Source of the DNA: a virus
DNA length: 61,772 bases
IMG/VR virus record: IMGVR_UViG_3300028871_000015
Coordinates: 1 to 61,772 of that record
Direction: 5' to 3' (one strand)
Within the stretch, counting starts at the first letter, position 1. Each line of letters starts with the position of its first letter. The notes under the pieces were generated by a model that was not told the DNA's origin, did not search any database, and saw nothing but the letters and a program-made list of their open reading frames with translations. The position numbers and the translations under genes were made by a program. Of the stretch, positions 55,993 to 61,772 are shown piece by piece.

Positions 55993-56937
55993 CTATGCCG
56001 CGACTGGTTCCTCCTCGTCGCGGAACTTGCGGCCAGTGGACTGGTACACGAGGCCATCCAGCGCCTCACCAATGGACTCCACACCCTTCAACAGGTCGGC
56101 CTTGAACTTGTCGCTGCTCTTCAACGTCTTCGCACTCTGCCCCTCGATCAGGCCGCGAAGCTTGGCAACCTGCTCCTCCAGCTCGGTATCGCTGGTGATG
56201 TTGCGCATGTCGAAGGTTGAGATGAACTCCTGAATGTTCTGGATGGCTGACTCGCGGAGGATGGGCATCTTGCCTTCGCCGTCCGGGGTAAGCTTCGACT
56301 TGAGGTGCATGACAGCTTCGAGAAGGTTCTCGCGCATCATGATCGTGATATCTTCACCCACGGCCTGAATCTGCTTTTGTGCCTTGGCCGCCTCAGCTTC
56401 GAACAACTCAGGGTTGATGTCCTTCAGGTTCAGAGGCACGCCGAAGGTCAGGTAGTCCCACTCGAAGGTGAAGTAGCTGGAGACCAGATCAACCGGGGGA
56501 TACTCGGAGGCCACGGCCAGACTGCCCAGCGACTCTTTGGACGCCTCGACGAGGCCGGGGTACGCGGCGACGAACTTGGCCACGAGTACCTTACGCTCTG
56601 CCGCGTGCTCTGTGAGACGTTGCTGAACCTCAGGGACCACACCCACAGGCACCATGAGGATACCGATGTCCTTGTATGGTAGCGCGGTGTTGTTCAGCCA
56701 CTTGCGCAGGATGCTGTCATGCTTGCGAATCTTCTCAAGCTCGTCCGATTCGAGGAGGGTCTTCGATACCTTCAGCAGGGATACGTCGGCGTCCGTGCTG
56801 AGGACCGATGCACCGGCCACGTTGCGGGTGTTGCCCAGACGACCGTACTTGACTTTGAGGAGAACAGTCTTGGACACGATCTCGGTGAGGTCTTTGGAGG
56901 AGTGGTTGACTTTCTCTGTGTCGATTGCGAATGCCAT
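55993..56937 (-). CDS. DUF3150-like protein with C-terminal GRKFRDE motif (314 aa)
   Basis: The sequence L-R-K-W-L-N-N-T-A-L-P, DIGILMVPVGVVPEVQQRL, V-A-K-F-V-A-A-Y-P-G-L and Y-P-P-V-D-L-V-S-S-Y-F-T-F is the pattern of DUF3150-type proteins, which often accompany AAA ATPases in phages. A helical C-terminal half ends T-G-R-K-F-R-D-E-E-E-P-V-A-A. RBS CACCAAGGAG and a consensus promoter precede it. It may be a partner of the rearranged AAA ATPase encoded upstream. Confidence 0.6.
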   Translation of the reverse strand: MAFAIDTEKVNHSSKDLTEIVSKTVLLKVKYGRLGNTRNVAGASVLSTDADVSLLKVSKTLLESDELEKIRKHDSILRKWLNNTALPYKDIGILMVPVGVVPEVQQRLTEHAAERKVLVAKFVAAYPGLVEASKESLGSLAVASEYPPVDLVSSYFTFEWDYLTFGVPLNLKDINPELFEAEAAKAQKQIQAVGEDITIMMRENLLEAVMHLKSKLTPDGEGKMPILRESAIQNIQEFISTFDMRNITSDTELEEQVAKLRGLIEGQSAKTLKSSDKFKADLLKGVESIGEALDGLVYQSTGRKFRDEEEPVAA

Positions 56938-56979
56938 ATAGGTGAAGCTCCTTGGTGTTGCTAAATGTGGTACTCGTTC

Positions 56980-57008
56980 AAGATATCGAAGTGCCGGGTG
57001 CGTGTCAA
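56980..57008 (-). promoter_or_regulatory. Sigma-70-type promoter TTGACA-17-TATCTT
   Basis: TTGACA (57008-57003) and TATCTT (56985-56980) on the minus strand are 17 bp apart. The TGA of TTGACA is the stop codon of the gene at 57005-57232. The predicted start near 56973 gives a 35-nt leader for the DUF3150-like gene. Confidence 0.75.
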
Positions 57009-57232
57009 GCTTTTATTTTTGGGGCGTACTCAACCACTCGAAACGTATAGCCGTGGTGGTTACCCGGTTTGTAGAGACTTCGATAATGCTTAGCCGCACC
57101 GTCCGCGTGCTTACGCTTCAGGAATACAGAGTACTGCATTCCCGCCACGGTCAGGTCGTAACCAATACGCCAGTTTGCATTACGCTTGCTTCTAAATTGA
57201 ACTATCCAGACACGATTAGATGGTGTGCTCAT
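57005..57232 (-). CDS. Small basic protein, unknown (75 aa)
   Basis: The basic, Tyr/Arg-rich sequence (VWIVQFRSKRNANWRIGYDL, then FLKRKHADGAAKHYRSLYKP) resembles a small DNA- or RNA-binding beta-sheet protein. Its stop lies within the next promoter. No family is recognised. Confidence 0.55.
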   Translation of the reverse strand: MSTPSNRVWIVQFRSKRNANWRIGYDLTVAGMQYSVFLKRKHADGAAKHYRSLYKPGNHHGYTFRVVEYAPKIKA

Positions 57233-57432
57233 TTTATGCTTATCGTCACTTTCCCTGCCTCTGTTGAAACCACAAGCAGCTTACGGCCAATTATGTACAT
57301 CCTGAGATGCGGTTTCCTGAGCCTCCAGTGCCAGTAGGCGGCCCTGATGCCTATATTGCCGTACCAGAGGGCCAGAATTACCCAGCAGAGGCAGGAAGAG
57401 GCGAATACGGGGTCACTAAACGAATGTGTCAT
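57229..57432 (-). CDS. Small membrane protein (67 aa)
   Basis: A hydrophobic segment at about 10-27 (FASSCLCWVILALWYGNI) is followed by a basic cytoplasmic tail (HWRLRKPHLRMYIIGRKLLV). The stop overlaps the next start (ATGA). The function is unknown. Confidence 0.5.
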   Translation of the reverse strand: MTHSFSDPVFASSCLCWVILALWYGNIGIRAAYWHWRLRKPHLRMYIIGRKLLVVSTEAGKVTISIK

Positions 57433-57748
57433 TGAGGAACCTCACTTCCTCGTCGATAGCGTCCTGACGATCTTCATAGGTGCCGGGGAGAATGGGACCA
57501 CCGATGGGTGCAAGGTTGATGCGCCAGTCGCATGGCCACATCCGAGTGAACTCCGCTAGACTGGACTGACGGGAGCAGGCCGAACGAAGACCGTGAAACA
57601 TCACGCGCAAGAGAGGGTTAGCCGGTTCTACGTGCGATGCACGCTTCACTACCGTCTCCGGTGTGATGAAGGGCTTACTGTGCTCATCGACGAGAAACTT
57701 GATCTCGCCGTCTTCGTCTACTGTGATGGTCACGGTCTTGTCGGTCAT
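57416..57748 (-). CDS. Conserved-type phage protein (110 aa)
   Basis: The ATG at 57748 directly follows the stop of the upstream gene and is chosen over a long basic extension in the same frame, which is the shadow of that gene. The N-terminus T-V-T-I-T-V-D-E-D-G-E-I-K-F resembles the first strands of DUF2997. The remainder (PLLRVMFHGLRSACSRQSSL, F-T-R-M-W-P-C-D-W-R) is a pattern found in phage proteins of unknown role. Confidence 0.6.
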   Translation of the reverse strand: MTDKTVTITVDEDGEIKFLVDEHSKPFITPETVVKRASHVEPANPLLRVMFHGLRSACSRQSSLAEFTRMWPCDWRINLAPIGGPILPGTYEDRQDAIDEEVRFLNDTFV

Positions 57749-57749
57749 C

Positions 57750-58067
57750 TTATTTGCCCGCCTTCTTCGTCCGCGACTTCGAGCGACGGTGCTGCTTCGC
57801 GGGCTTCTGGTTGGGCTTGCCGGGGTGCTTCTCGTGCCACAGCTTGCGGACAAGGGCCTCGACGGTTGCACGGTCAGCGGGGTCAAGCTCCATCGCACGC
57901 GGGTGATTGATTTCCTCCGCGATGGAGGCAAGGATGGCGGCCTGAAGCCGGGGCTTCTTGGCGGCGTTCTGAAGCTTCTTGACTTGGTTCGGATCAACCA
58001 CCTGATCGATGGTTAGCTTGGGCAGGTATCCGATACGGCGGAGACGACGGGCGAGTGATACTGGCAT
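57750..58067 (-). CDS. Basic protein, unknown (105 aa)
   Basis: The helical protein (LQNAAKKPRLQAAILASIAE, DPADRATVEALVRKLWHEKH) has a very basic C-terminus (KPAKQHRRSKSRTKKAGK) suited to nucleic-acid binding. It is preceded by the third copy of the leader CTAACCTGCAAAGGA. Confidence 0.55.
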   Translation of the reverse strand: MPVSLARRLRRIGYLPKLTIDQVVDPNQVKKLQNAAKKPRLQAAILASIAEEINHPRAMELDPADRATVEALVRKLWHEKHPGKPNQKPAKQHRRSKSRTKKAGK

Positions 58068-58074
58068 GGTCTAG

Positions 58075-58089
58075 TCCTTTGCAGGTTAG
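58075..58089 (-). promoter_or_regulatory. Repeated SD leader CTAACCTGCAAAGGA, copy 3
   Basis: The 15-mer found before the RNA ligase gene and before the gene at 36451-36645 recurs here, 7 bp ahead of the ATG at 58067. The flanks differ, so the shared block is not part of a longer duplication. Confidence 0.5.
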
Positions 58090-58118
58090 GTTGGTTCAGA
58101 GTGAGGTTGAAGTGTGCC

Positions 58119-58301
58119 TTACTTAGCGCACACTGTTGTGGTTGTCGTCGTCCGGTACTCAGGCTTTTTCTGCCGGTGAGTGACCTTAGAACCTTTGGTG
58201 AGGGTGTCCATCACTGCTGCACATCCTACACCCTTGAAGCCGTCGAGTTCAACACTAATCTCGCCGTTCTCATCGATTTCAATCGTGGCAAACTTTGCCA
58301 T
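58119..58301 (-). CDS. DUF2997 family protein (60 aa)
   Basis: The sequence ATIEIDENGEISVELDGFKG, V-G-C-A-A-V-M-D and a later P-E-Y match DUF2997, a small family often encoded beside DUF1257 and an AAA ATPase in cyanobacteria and other bacteria. The same three-gene association is present here. RBS GGAGG precedes the ATG. Confidence 0.8.
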   Translation of the reverse strand: MAKFATIEIDENGEISVELDGFKGVGCAAVMDTLTKGSKVTHRQKKPEYRTTTTTTVCAK

Positions 58302-58313
58302 GTCGCGGCCTCC

Positions 58314-58769
58314 TTAGGCGATTGCGTACTTGTACTGGGTGACTTTCTTGCCGTTGCGCTCGACCTGCTTATTCACCACAAGCTTGTAGCCAGCTTTCTT
58401 GGCGTTGGCGAAGACGAACTGCTTCGAGTACTCCTGCTTCACACTCTTGAGCCAGCCTGCGTTGTGCCGGGTAGAGTCGAAGTCAGAGATGATGGCAGAG
58501 TAGGTGCCGTCTGCGTTACGGGTGAACCCGATGTCGTTTGACGAAGAGCCTACCTGCTTGCGGCGGATGATGATGTCGGCCTTCATCGCTTTGGCGGGGT
58601 TGGTGGTATGGCCTACGCCATCCAGTGTACGGTAGTCCCCTTGGTAGCCGACGAGGGGCTGAGGATTGCCGATGTGGTCTTCTACCTCGGTGTACCCCAT
58701 CTCGAACAACGCGGCCAGTAGTACCTTGCCATCGTTGAAAGTTGTTGCGGCTGTTGCGTACTCACTCAT
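58314..58769 (-). CDS. DUF1257 / Ycf35-like protein (151 aa)
   Basis: The motifs LVGYQGDYRT, K-A-D-I-I-I-R-R, NDIGFTRNADGTYSAIISDF, D-S-T-R and LKSVKQEYSKQFV place it in DUF1257, the family of plastid and cyanobacterial Ycf35. It lies 12 bp before the DUF2997 gene and in the same arm as a Ycf46-like ATPase. The biochemical role of the family is not established. A consensus promoter lies 27 bp upstream and the SD is CACCAAGGAG. Confidence 0.85.
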   Translation of the reverse strand: MSEYATAATTFNDGKVLLAALFEMGYTEVEDHIGNPQPLVGYQGDYRTLDGVGHTTNPAKAMKADIIIRRKQVGSSSNDIGFTRNADGTYSAIISDFDSTRHNAGWLKSVKQEYSKQFVFANAKKAGYKLVVNKQVERNGKKVTQYKYAIA

Positions 58770-58795
58770 GCTGCTCTCCTTGGTGGTGCGTATTC

Positions 58796-58824
58796 AGTAC
58801 ATCATACTGCGGGGTGCATGTCAA
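58796..58824 (-). promoter_or_regulatory. Sigma-70-type promoter TTGACA-17-TGTACT
   Basis: TTGACA (58824-58819) and TGTACT (58801-58796) on the minus strand have 17-bp spacing in an intergenic region. It should drive DUF1257, DUF2997 and the following genes. Confidence 0.7.
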
Positions 58825-58857
58825 CGCCTAAAATGACATGCAACCCAACTAGTTAGC

Positions 58858-59319
58858 CTACACCTCGACCGTGACTTTCAGTGCCTTGTCGCCCACGCTT
58901 ACACGCTTGCGGCCACCTAGTTTCTGCGCCTTGTCTGCTTCCTCTTCCGTGGGGTGGCCGTAGGCTTCTAGGTTGTTCCCACTGCCGTAGATGTTGAAGT
59001 ACACGTCCTTGGTCTCGACCTTCATGAACAGGTCACGAGAGTCCCACGTCCTATTTTCGTAGGCGTCAGCCCTCCCTTCGATAGTACGCTGGATAAGGGT
59101 ATTATAACCTCTATCCTCCAGAACTCCTGCCAAAGGAAACTTCCCGGCGTTCTTGAAGATCGTAAGCTGTGTGACTTCCTTACCCTCACCTGTGACCACC
59201 GGTTTACCGGCTAGTGCTGCTGTGAGGTCAAACGGCGTCATGCCTTCTGGCAATGGCCTGGATGATTGAGATGTAAAGCTCACGCTCTTGCTGATAGGAT
59301 CGCTTATGTCTGGCTGCAT
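58858..59319 (-). CDS. Hypothetical protein (153 aa)
   Basis: The sequence LTIFKNAGKFPLAGVLEDRG, RTIEGRADAYENRTWDSRDL and F-M-K-V-E-T-K-D-V-Y-F suggests an alpha/beta phage protein. It lies between the ATPase and DUF1257 genes, so it may belong to the same complex. The SD is embedded in a GTCC/GGAC mini-hairpin. Confidence 0.55.
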   Translation of the reverse strand: MQPDISDPISKSVSFTSQSSRPLPEGMTPFDLTAALAGKPVVTGEGKEVTQLTIFKNAGKFPLAGVLEDRGYNTLIQRTIEGRADAYENRTWDSRDLFMKVETKDVYFNIYGSGNNLEAYGHPTEEEADKAQKLGGRKRVSVGDKALKVTVEV

Positions 59320-59322
59320 GGT

Positions 59323-59335
59323 GTCCTCCTTGGAC
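59323..59335 (-). promoter_or_regulatory. SD-containing mini-hairpin GTCC-AAGGA-GGAC, copy 2
   Basis: GTCCAAGGAGGAC lies three bases before the ATG at 59319, with the same spacing and arms as the element before 55098. Only the first loop base differs. Confidence 0.4.
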
Positions 59336-59338
59336 GGG

Positions 59339-59545
59339 TTAGAGATTCAGGCTGGTGATGGTTGAGTCGATGGCCTTTTGCTCACGGTTCTTACGCCACG
59401 AGTTGAAACGTTGAAGGAACTCTGGGCCGCCACTAATAGCGTACCACAAGTAAAAGAACGTTATTATGGGACCGACAACGAAGTAGAAGAGACCCCAGCC
59501 TATCGCCACGTGCATGAGGTCTCGTAGTGTGATGGCGTGGCCCAT
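59339..59545 (-). CDS. Small membrane protein coupled to the AAA ATPase (68 aa)
   Basis: A strongly hydrophobic aromatic segment at about 14-36 (IGWGLFYFVVGPIITFFYLW) is followed by a charged tail. Its ATG overlaps the ATPase stop (TAATG), so it is translated with the ATPase and may anchor it at the membrane. No family is recognised. Confidence 0.6.
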   Translation of the reverse strand: MGHAITLRDLMHVAIGWGLFYFVVGPIITFFYLWYAISGGPEFLQRFNSWRKNREQKAIDSTITSLNL

Positions 59546-61122
59546 TAGTCCCTGATCTTTCTGCCTAAACCCGAGAAGACGGGGCCGGTGATGTCACTGT
59601 TGTCCTTACGCGTGGTCTCATCGTGGTAGTAGGTGCCCACCTTGGATGCACTCAGGTAGCGTCCAGATGCCTCTAGGCGCGTCTTCTCAAGTGTGGCAGC
59701 GTCAGAGATGGCTGACGGTACGATGTACGTTGCAGCCTTCGCCAGTGGCCAGTTGAGCATGTCTGCCTTCTTGCAGCAGTCACGAATCTCAGCGCCCGTC
59801 CAGTTCTCGCTTGCCGGGTTCGGTTCGTCGTTGACAAGTCCGTGGTTGCGGCGTTGGATGGTCCAGATTTCATCGCGCTCTGACGCGTTCGGAGAGTCAA
59901 AGAAGAACTTTACGAGAGAGAAACGGCGGCGAAGCTCAGGCGGTAGGTTGGCGATACCGTTGCAGGTAGCGATGCAGAGCACGTTGCCACTGCTGATAGC
60001 GTCGATGGTCTTGGTCGCGGTTCGCAGGTTGTGGCCAGAGTTACCGACATGCATGTCTTGCATGGCGGCGATGTCGAAGACGATGACGGGCTTGTTGTAG
60101 GTGGCTCCCAGACTCTTGGCCAGTTGCGACTTGGACACGCCGGGGATGCCGATGCTCAGCGCGCCGTTGACGCCCTTGTCTTCCATCCACGAGAGAATGA
60201 TACCGTTCATCTCAGTCTTGGTGCCCGACGAGTCCGTACCATTACCGGCCATCTGCTTCTCGATCTCGTCGATGAAGAGGATGACTTCAGGCGCGTTCTT
60301 GCCGGTCATGACGGCCCGGTAGAACTCTTTGGCACTCTCGATGCCTCCGATGTCATCCAGCGTCTCCTTGCCCTTGTAGACGGTCAGGCCGGGGGTAGCG
60401 TTGATGATCTGGCGCTTGCGCTCCCAGAGGTCGGTGATGCTCAGGGTACCCTTACGGATGGTCTCCTTCTCCTTGCCCGGTATCTTCTCAGTGGTCAAGC
60501 ACATCGCGGTCGCCTGATCTGCGCTGAAGGACGAGAGACCGATGAGTGCATCGACTGCTGACTTCTCGATGTCGGTGGTCAGAGATGCCTCGGCGTTCGC
60601 ACTCTTGAACGTATTGCGTACGATCACCGCAAGCTCTTCACGTGTGGGCAGTGGTTCATCAAGCACAAGCACGTCCGTCTGAAGCTCGATGGGCAGAGTC
60701 GCGCCGGGTGTGCTGACGAGCACGAGCATGTTACCCACGTTCTTGTAGATGTCTCGCAGGTTCCACACGGCCTGCACGTTGGTGGGATCACCCCAGAGCA
60801 GATGCGCGTTAGAGATAAACACGATCATGTCGCTGACGCCATCCGTCTCCAGAGCCTTCAGTGTCTCAGGCAACTGTACCGTCTCAGGTGTCTCAAGTCC
60901 GGCCTTCGCCATGAGTGTGGCGTATGCTTCTTTGCTGGCCTTGGTGTTGTTCATTGGCAGGAGACCGTGGACAGAATCCCAGATGAGCATAGGCGTGCTA
61001 TCGAGGGTACCATTCAGTGCTGCACTGATATTGCGGGTGAGTCCCTTGGCATCGAACGTACGCATGTTGATGATGGGAGTGGAGACGCGGCGGGCGGCCT
61101 TGAACTGTTGGATGAAATCCAT
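59545..61122 (-). CDS. Ycf46-like AAA+ ATPase with Walker B block preceding the P-loop block (525 aa)
   Basis: The first about 250 residues follow the Ycf46 N-terminal layout (MIVFISNAHLLWGDP, LVLVSTPGATLPIEL, EPLPTREEL). The AAA core is in an unusual order: I-G-G (258-260), Walker B VILFIDEIEK (280-289) with S-S-G and LSWMEDKG. After these come a degenerate P-loop GIPGVSKS (325-332), VIVFDIAAMQDMHVGNSG, sensor 1 IATCN (384-388), LPPELRRRF and FFFDSP. In canonical Ycf46 the P-loop block precedes DEIEK. The C-terminus is G-L-G-R-K-I-R-D. A small membrane gene is coupled downstream. Confidence 0.8.
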   Translation of the reverse strand: MDFIQQFKAARRVSTPIINMRTFDAKGLTRNISAALNGTLDSTPMLIWDSVHGLLPMNNTKASKEAYATLMAKAGLETPETVQLPETLKALETDGVSDMIVFISNAHLLWGDPTNVQAVWNLRDIYKNVGNMLVLVSTPGATLPIELQTDVLVLDEPLPTREELAVIVRNTFKSANAEASLTTDIEKSAVDALIGLSSFSADQATAMCLTTEKIPGKEKETIRKGTLSITDLWERKRQIINATPGLTVYKGKETLDDIGGIESAKEFYRAVMTGKNAPEVILFIDEIEKQMAGNGTDSSGTKTEMNGIILSWMEDKGVNGALSIGIPGVSKSQLAKSLGATYNKPVIVFDIAAMQDMHVGNSGHNLRTATKTIDAISSGNVLCIATCNGIANLPPELRRRFSLVKFFFDSPNASERDEIWTIQRRNHGLVNDEPNPASENWTGAEIRDCCKKADMLNWPLAKAATYIVPSAISDAATLEKTRLEASGRYLSASKVGTYYHDETTRKDNSDITGPVFSGLGRKIRD

Positions 61123-61163
61123 AATGGGTGAAACTCCTTTTCAGGTACGGTTGAGTTACTTTC

Positions 61164-61349
61164 CTAAGGATACAGAACGATCTCTTCGGTGTCAACAAAG
61201 TAATCAGGCCCGGCTTCGGCCACATCTCGGAACTTTTGTTCTACCTCTTGAGGTGTAGAGCGTAACAGGTTTACGATCACGCGCTGTACATACAGCAGCT
61301 TATCAGTATACCCGTCACGCGCTACTGCCTCGGCCCACACGCTGCTCAT
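61164..61349 (-). CDS. Small protein, unknown (61 aa)
   Basis: The mostly helical sequence (SVWAEAVARDGYTDKLLYVQ, V-I-V-N-L-L) ends D-T-E-E-I-V-L-Y-P. It contains E-Q-K-F-R-D-V, partly like the GRKFRDE motif but without the G-R. Its last codons contain the -10 element of the next promoter. The start overlaps the upstream gene (ATGA). Confidence 0.5.
   Translation of the reverse strand: MSSVWAEAVARDGYTDKLLYVQRVIVNLLRSTPQEVEQKFRDVAEAGPDYFVDTEEIVLYP
61167..61195 (-). promoter_or_regulatory. Sigma-70-type promoter TTGACA-17-TATCCT
   Basis: TTGACA (61195-61190) and TATCCT (61172-61167) on the minus strand are 17 bp apart and overlap the last codons of the upstream gene. The start near 61160 gives a leader of about 38 nt for the AAA ATPase gene, which has SD AAAGGAG. 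Confidence 0.75.
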
Positions 61350-61772
61350 CTCTGTTCGTCCTCAATCGGTGCTGTGACGTTTGGGTTTTCACCCTTGGGG
61401 AACCACCCGTTAGCACGAAGGCGGTAGGCTGTGATGTACTTCAGGCCCGTACTGCCGTCCTTCTTGTGCAAGCGTACTAGATACTCGCCCACCTCAGGTG
61501 CTCTCGATCTGCGCTGATTCAGTGGCATGGCGCTGCTTTGTGTGACGGCCTCAAGCACGCCGGACTCTCGTGGTGTAGCCAGCTCCCACGTACGCGGCCC
61601 GTAATTGCTTTTATAGCCCGTGCTGCCTAGGTACTTGCGCACTGTAGTCCACCGCTGAAAGACTGTGCCCAATGGTGCCGGTGCGCCTGCGCCCTCGATT
61701 GCGGCGGCCTCTTCAGCCTGTATACGTGCGACCATGGCCACGTTGACCTGCTCCCATAGGTGGTTGATCGTA
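61346..61772 (-). CDS. Hypothetical protein, 5' end beyond the window
   Basis: The frame stays open to the right edge (reading I-N-H-L-W-E-Q-V-N before an internal GTG/ATG at 61741/61735), so the true start probably lies outside. The visible part has an Ala-rich helix, then W-T-T-V-R-K-Y-L-G-S-T-G-Y and a C-terminal basic beta domain (VGEYLVRLHKKDGSTGLKYI). No family is recognised. Confidence 0.55.
   Translation of the reverse strand, partial: TINHLWEQVNVAMVARIQAEEAAAIEGAGAPAPLGTVFQRWTTVRKYLGSTGYKSNYGPRTWELATPRESGVLEAVTQSSAMPLNQRRSRAPEVGEYLVRLHKKDGSTGLKYITAYRLRANGWFPKGENPNVTAPIEDEQR

Noticed and set aside
61164-61349. KFRD in the 61-residue protein as another copy of the GRKFRDE motif
   Set aside because: It lacks the leading Gly-Arg and the acidic end, and sits mid-protein; four residues can match by chance.

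Overview
The window is a contiguous piece of a large tailed-phage genome. About 26 kb of rightward virion and lysis genes face about 34 kb of leftward early, replication and nucleotide-metabolism genes, and the two arms meet at a strong terminator near 27.23 kb. Terminase, portal and capsid genes are not visible and probably lie just left of position 1, where a truncated gene ends. The order adaptor, large nozzle-like tail protein, fibres, GNAT-like protein, then three long Ala/Gln/Gly-rich ejection-type proteins matches a T7/P22-style short-tailed (podovirus-like) virion. No phage RNA polymerase is seen. Ten sites of the form TTGACA, exactly 17 bp, TA-rich hexamer suggest dependence on host sigma-70 RNA polymerase.

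Rightward arm (1-27 kb): structural genes at 560-18992, interrupted by two stand-alone endonuclease genes (154-573 and 3736-4215). A lysis group follows (18992-20126: SleB-like hydrolase, holin-like protein, membrane/coiled-coil protein). Next comes a metallophosphoesterase with its own promoter, then a small-gene region holding a dATP/dGTP diphosphohydrolase (DUF5664), two more HNH-type genes, a DUF1643 gene, a protein of 9-residue repeats, and a single-subunit class II-like ribonucleotide reductase.

Leftward arm (61.8 to 27.2 kb, in order of transcription): a Ycf46-like AAA ATPase whose Walker B block precedes its P-loop block, with DUF1257 (Ycf35-like) and DUF2997 partners; a DUF3150-like protein; a secreted protein with a PEP-CTERM sorting signal; a short tyrosine recombinase beside a winged-helix-like protein; an RMF-like protein; a BCS1-like membrane AAA ATPase; a RecB-type nuclease; a Tat-signal protein with a capsid-like segment; tRNA-Tyr; a GNAT protein; a T4 Rnl1-like RNA ligase; HAD proteins; a superfamily 2 helicase; a second RNA ligase (DRB0094 type); tRNA-Trp; a primase-helicase; RecA; a cupin-like protein; a GH24 lysozyme and many small overlapping genes. 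Most genes are joined by ATGA or TAATG overlaps, so long polycistronic, translationally coupled units are likely.

Host inference: the PEP-CTERM gene points to a Gram-negative host with an exosortase system, for example Acidobacteriota or a beta/gamma-proteobacterium. This is inference only. The most unusual items are the PEP-CTERM protein, the rearranged AAA ATPase in a plastid/cyanobacterial-type Ycf46/Ycf35/DUF2997 neighbourhood, a short motif G-R-K-F-R-D-E that recurs near the C-termini of five unrelated early proteins, and a Tat signal joined to a capsid-like segment.
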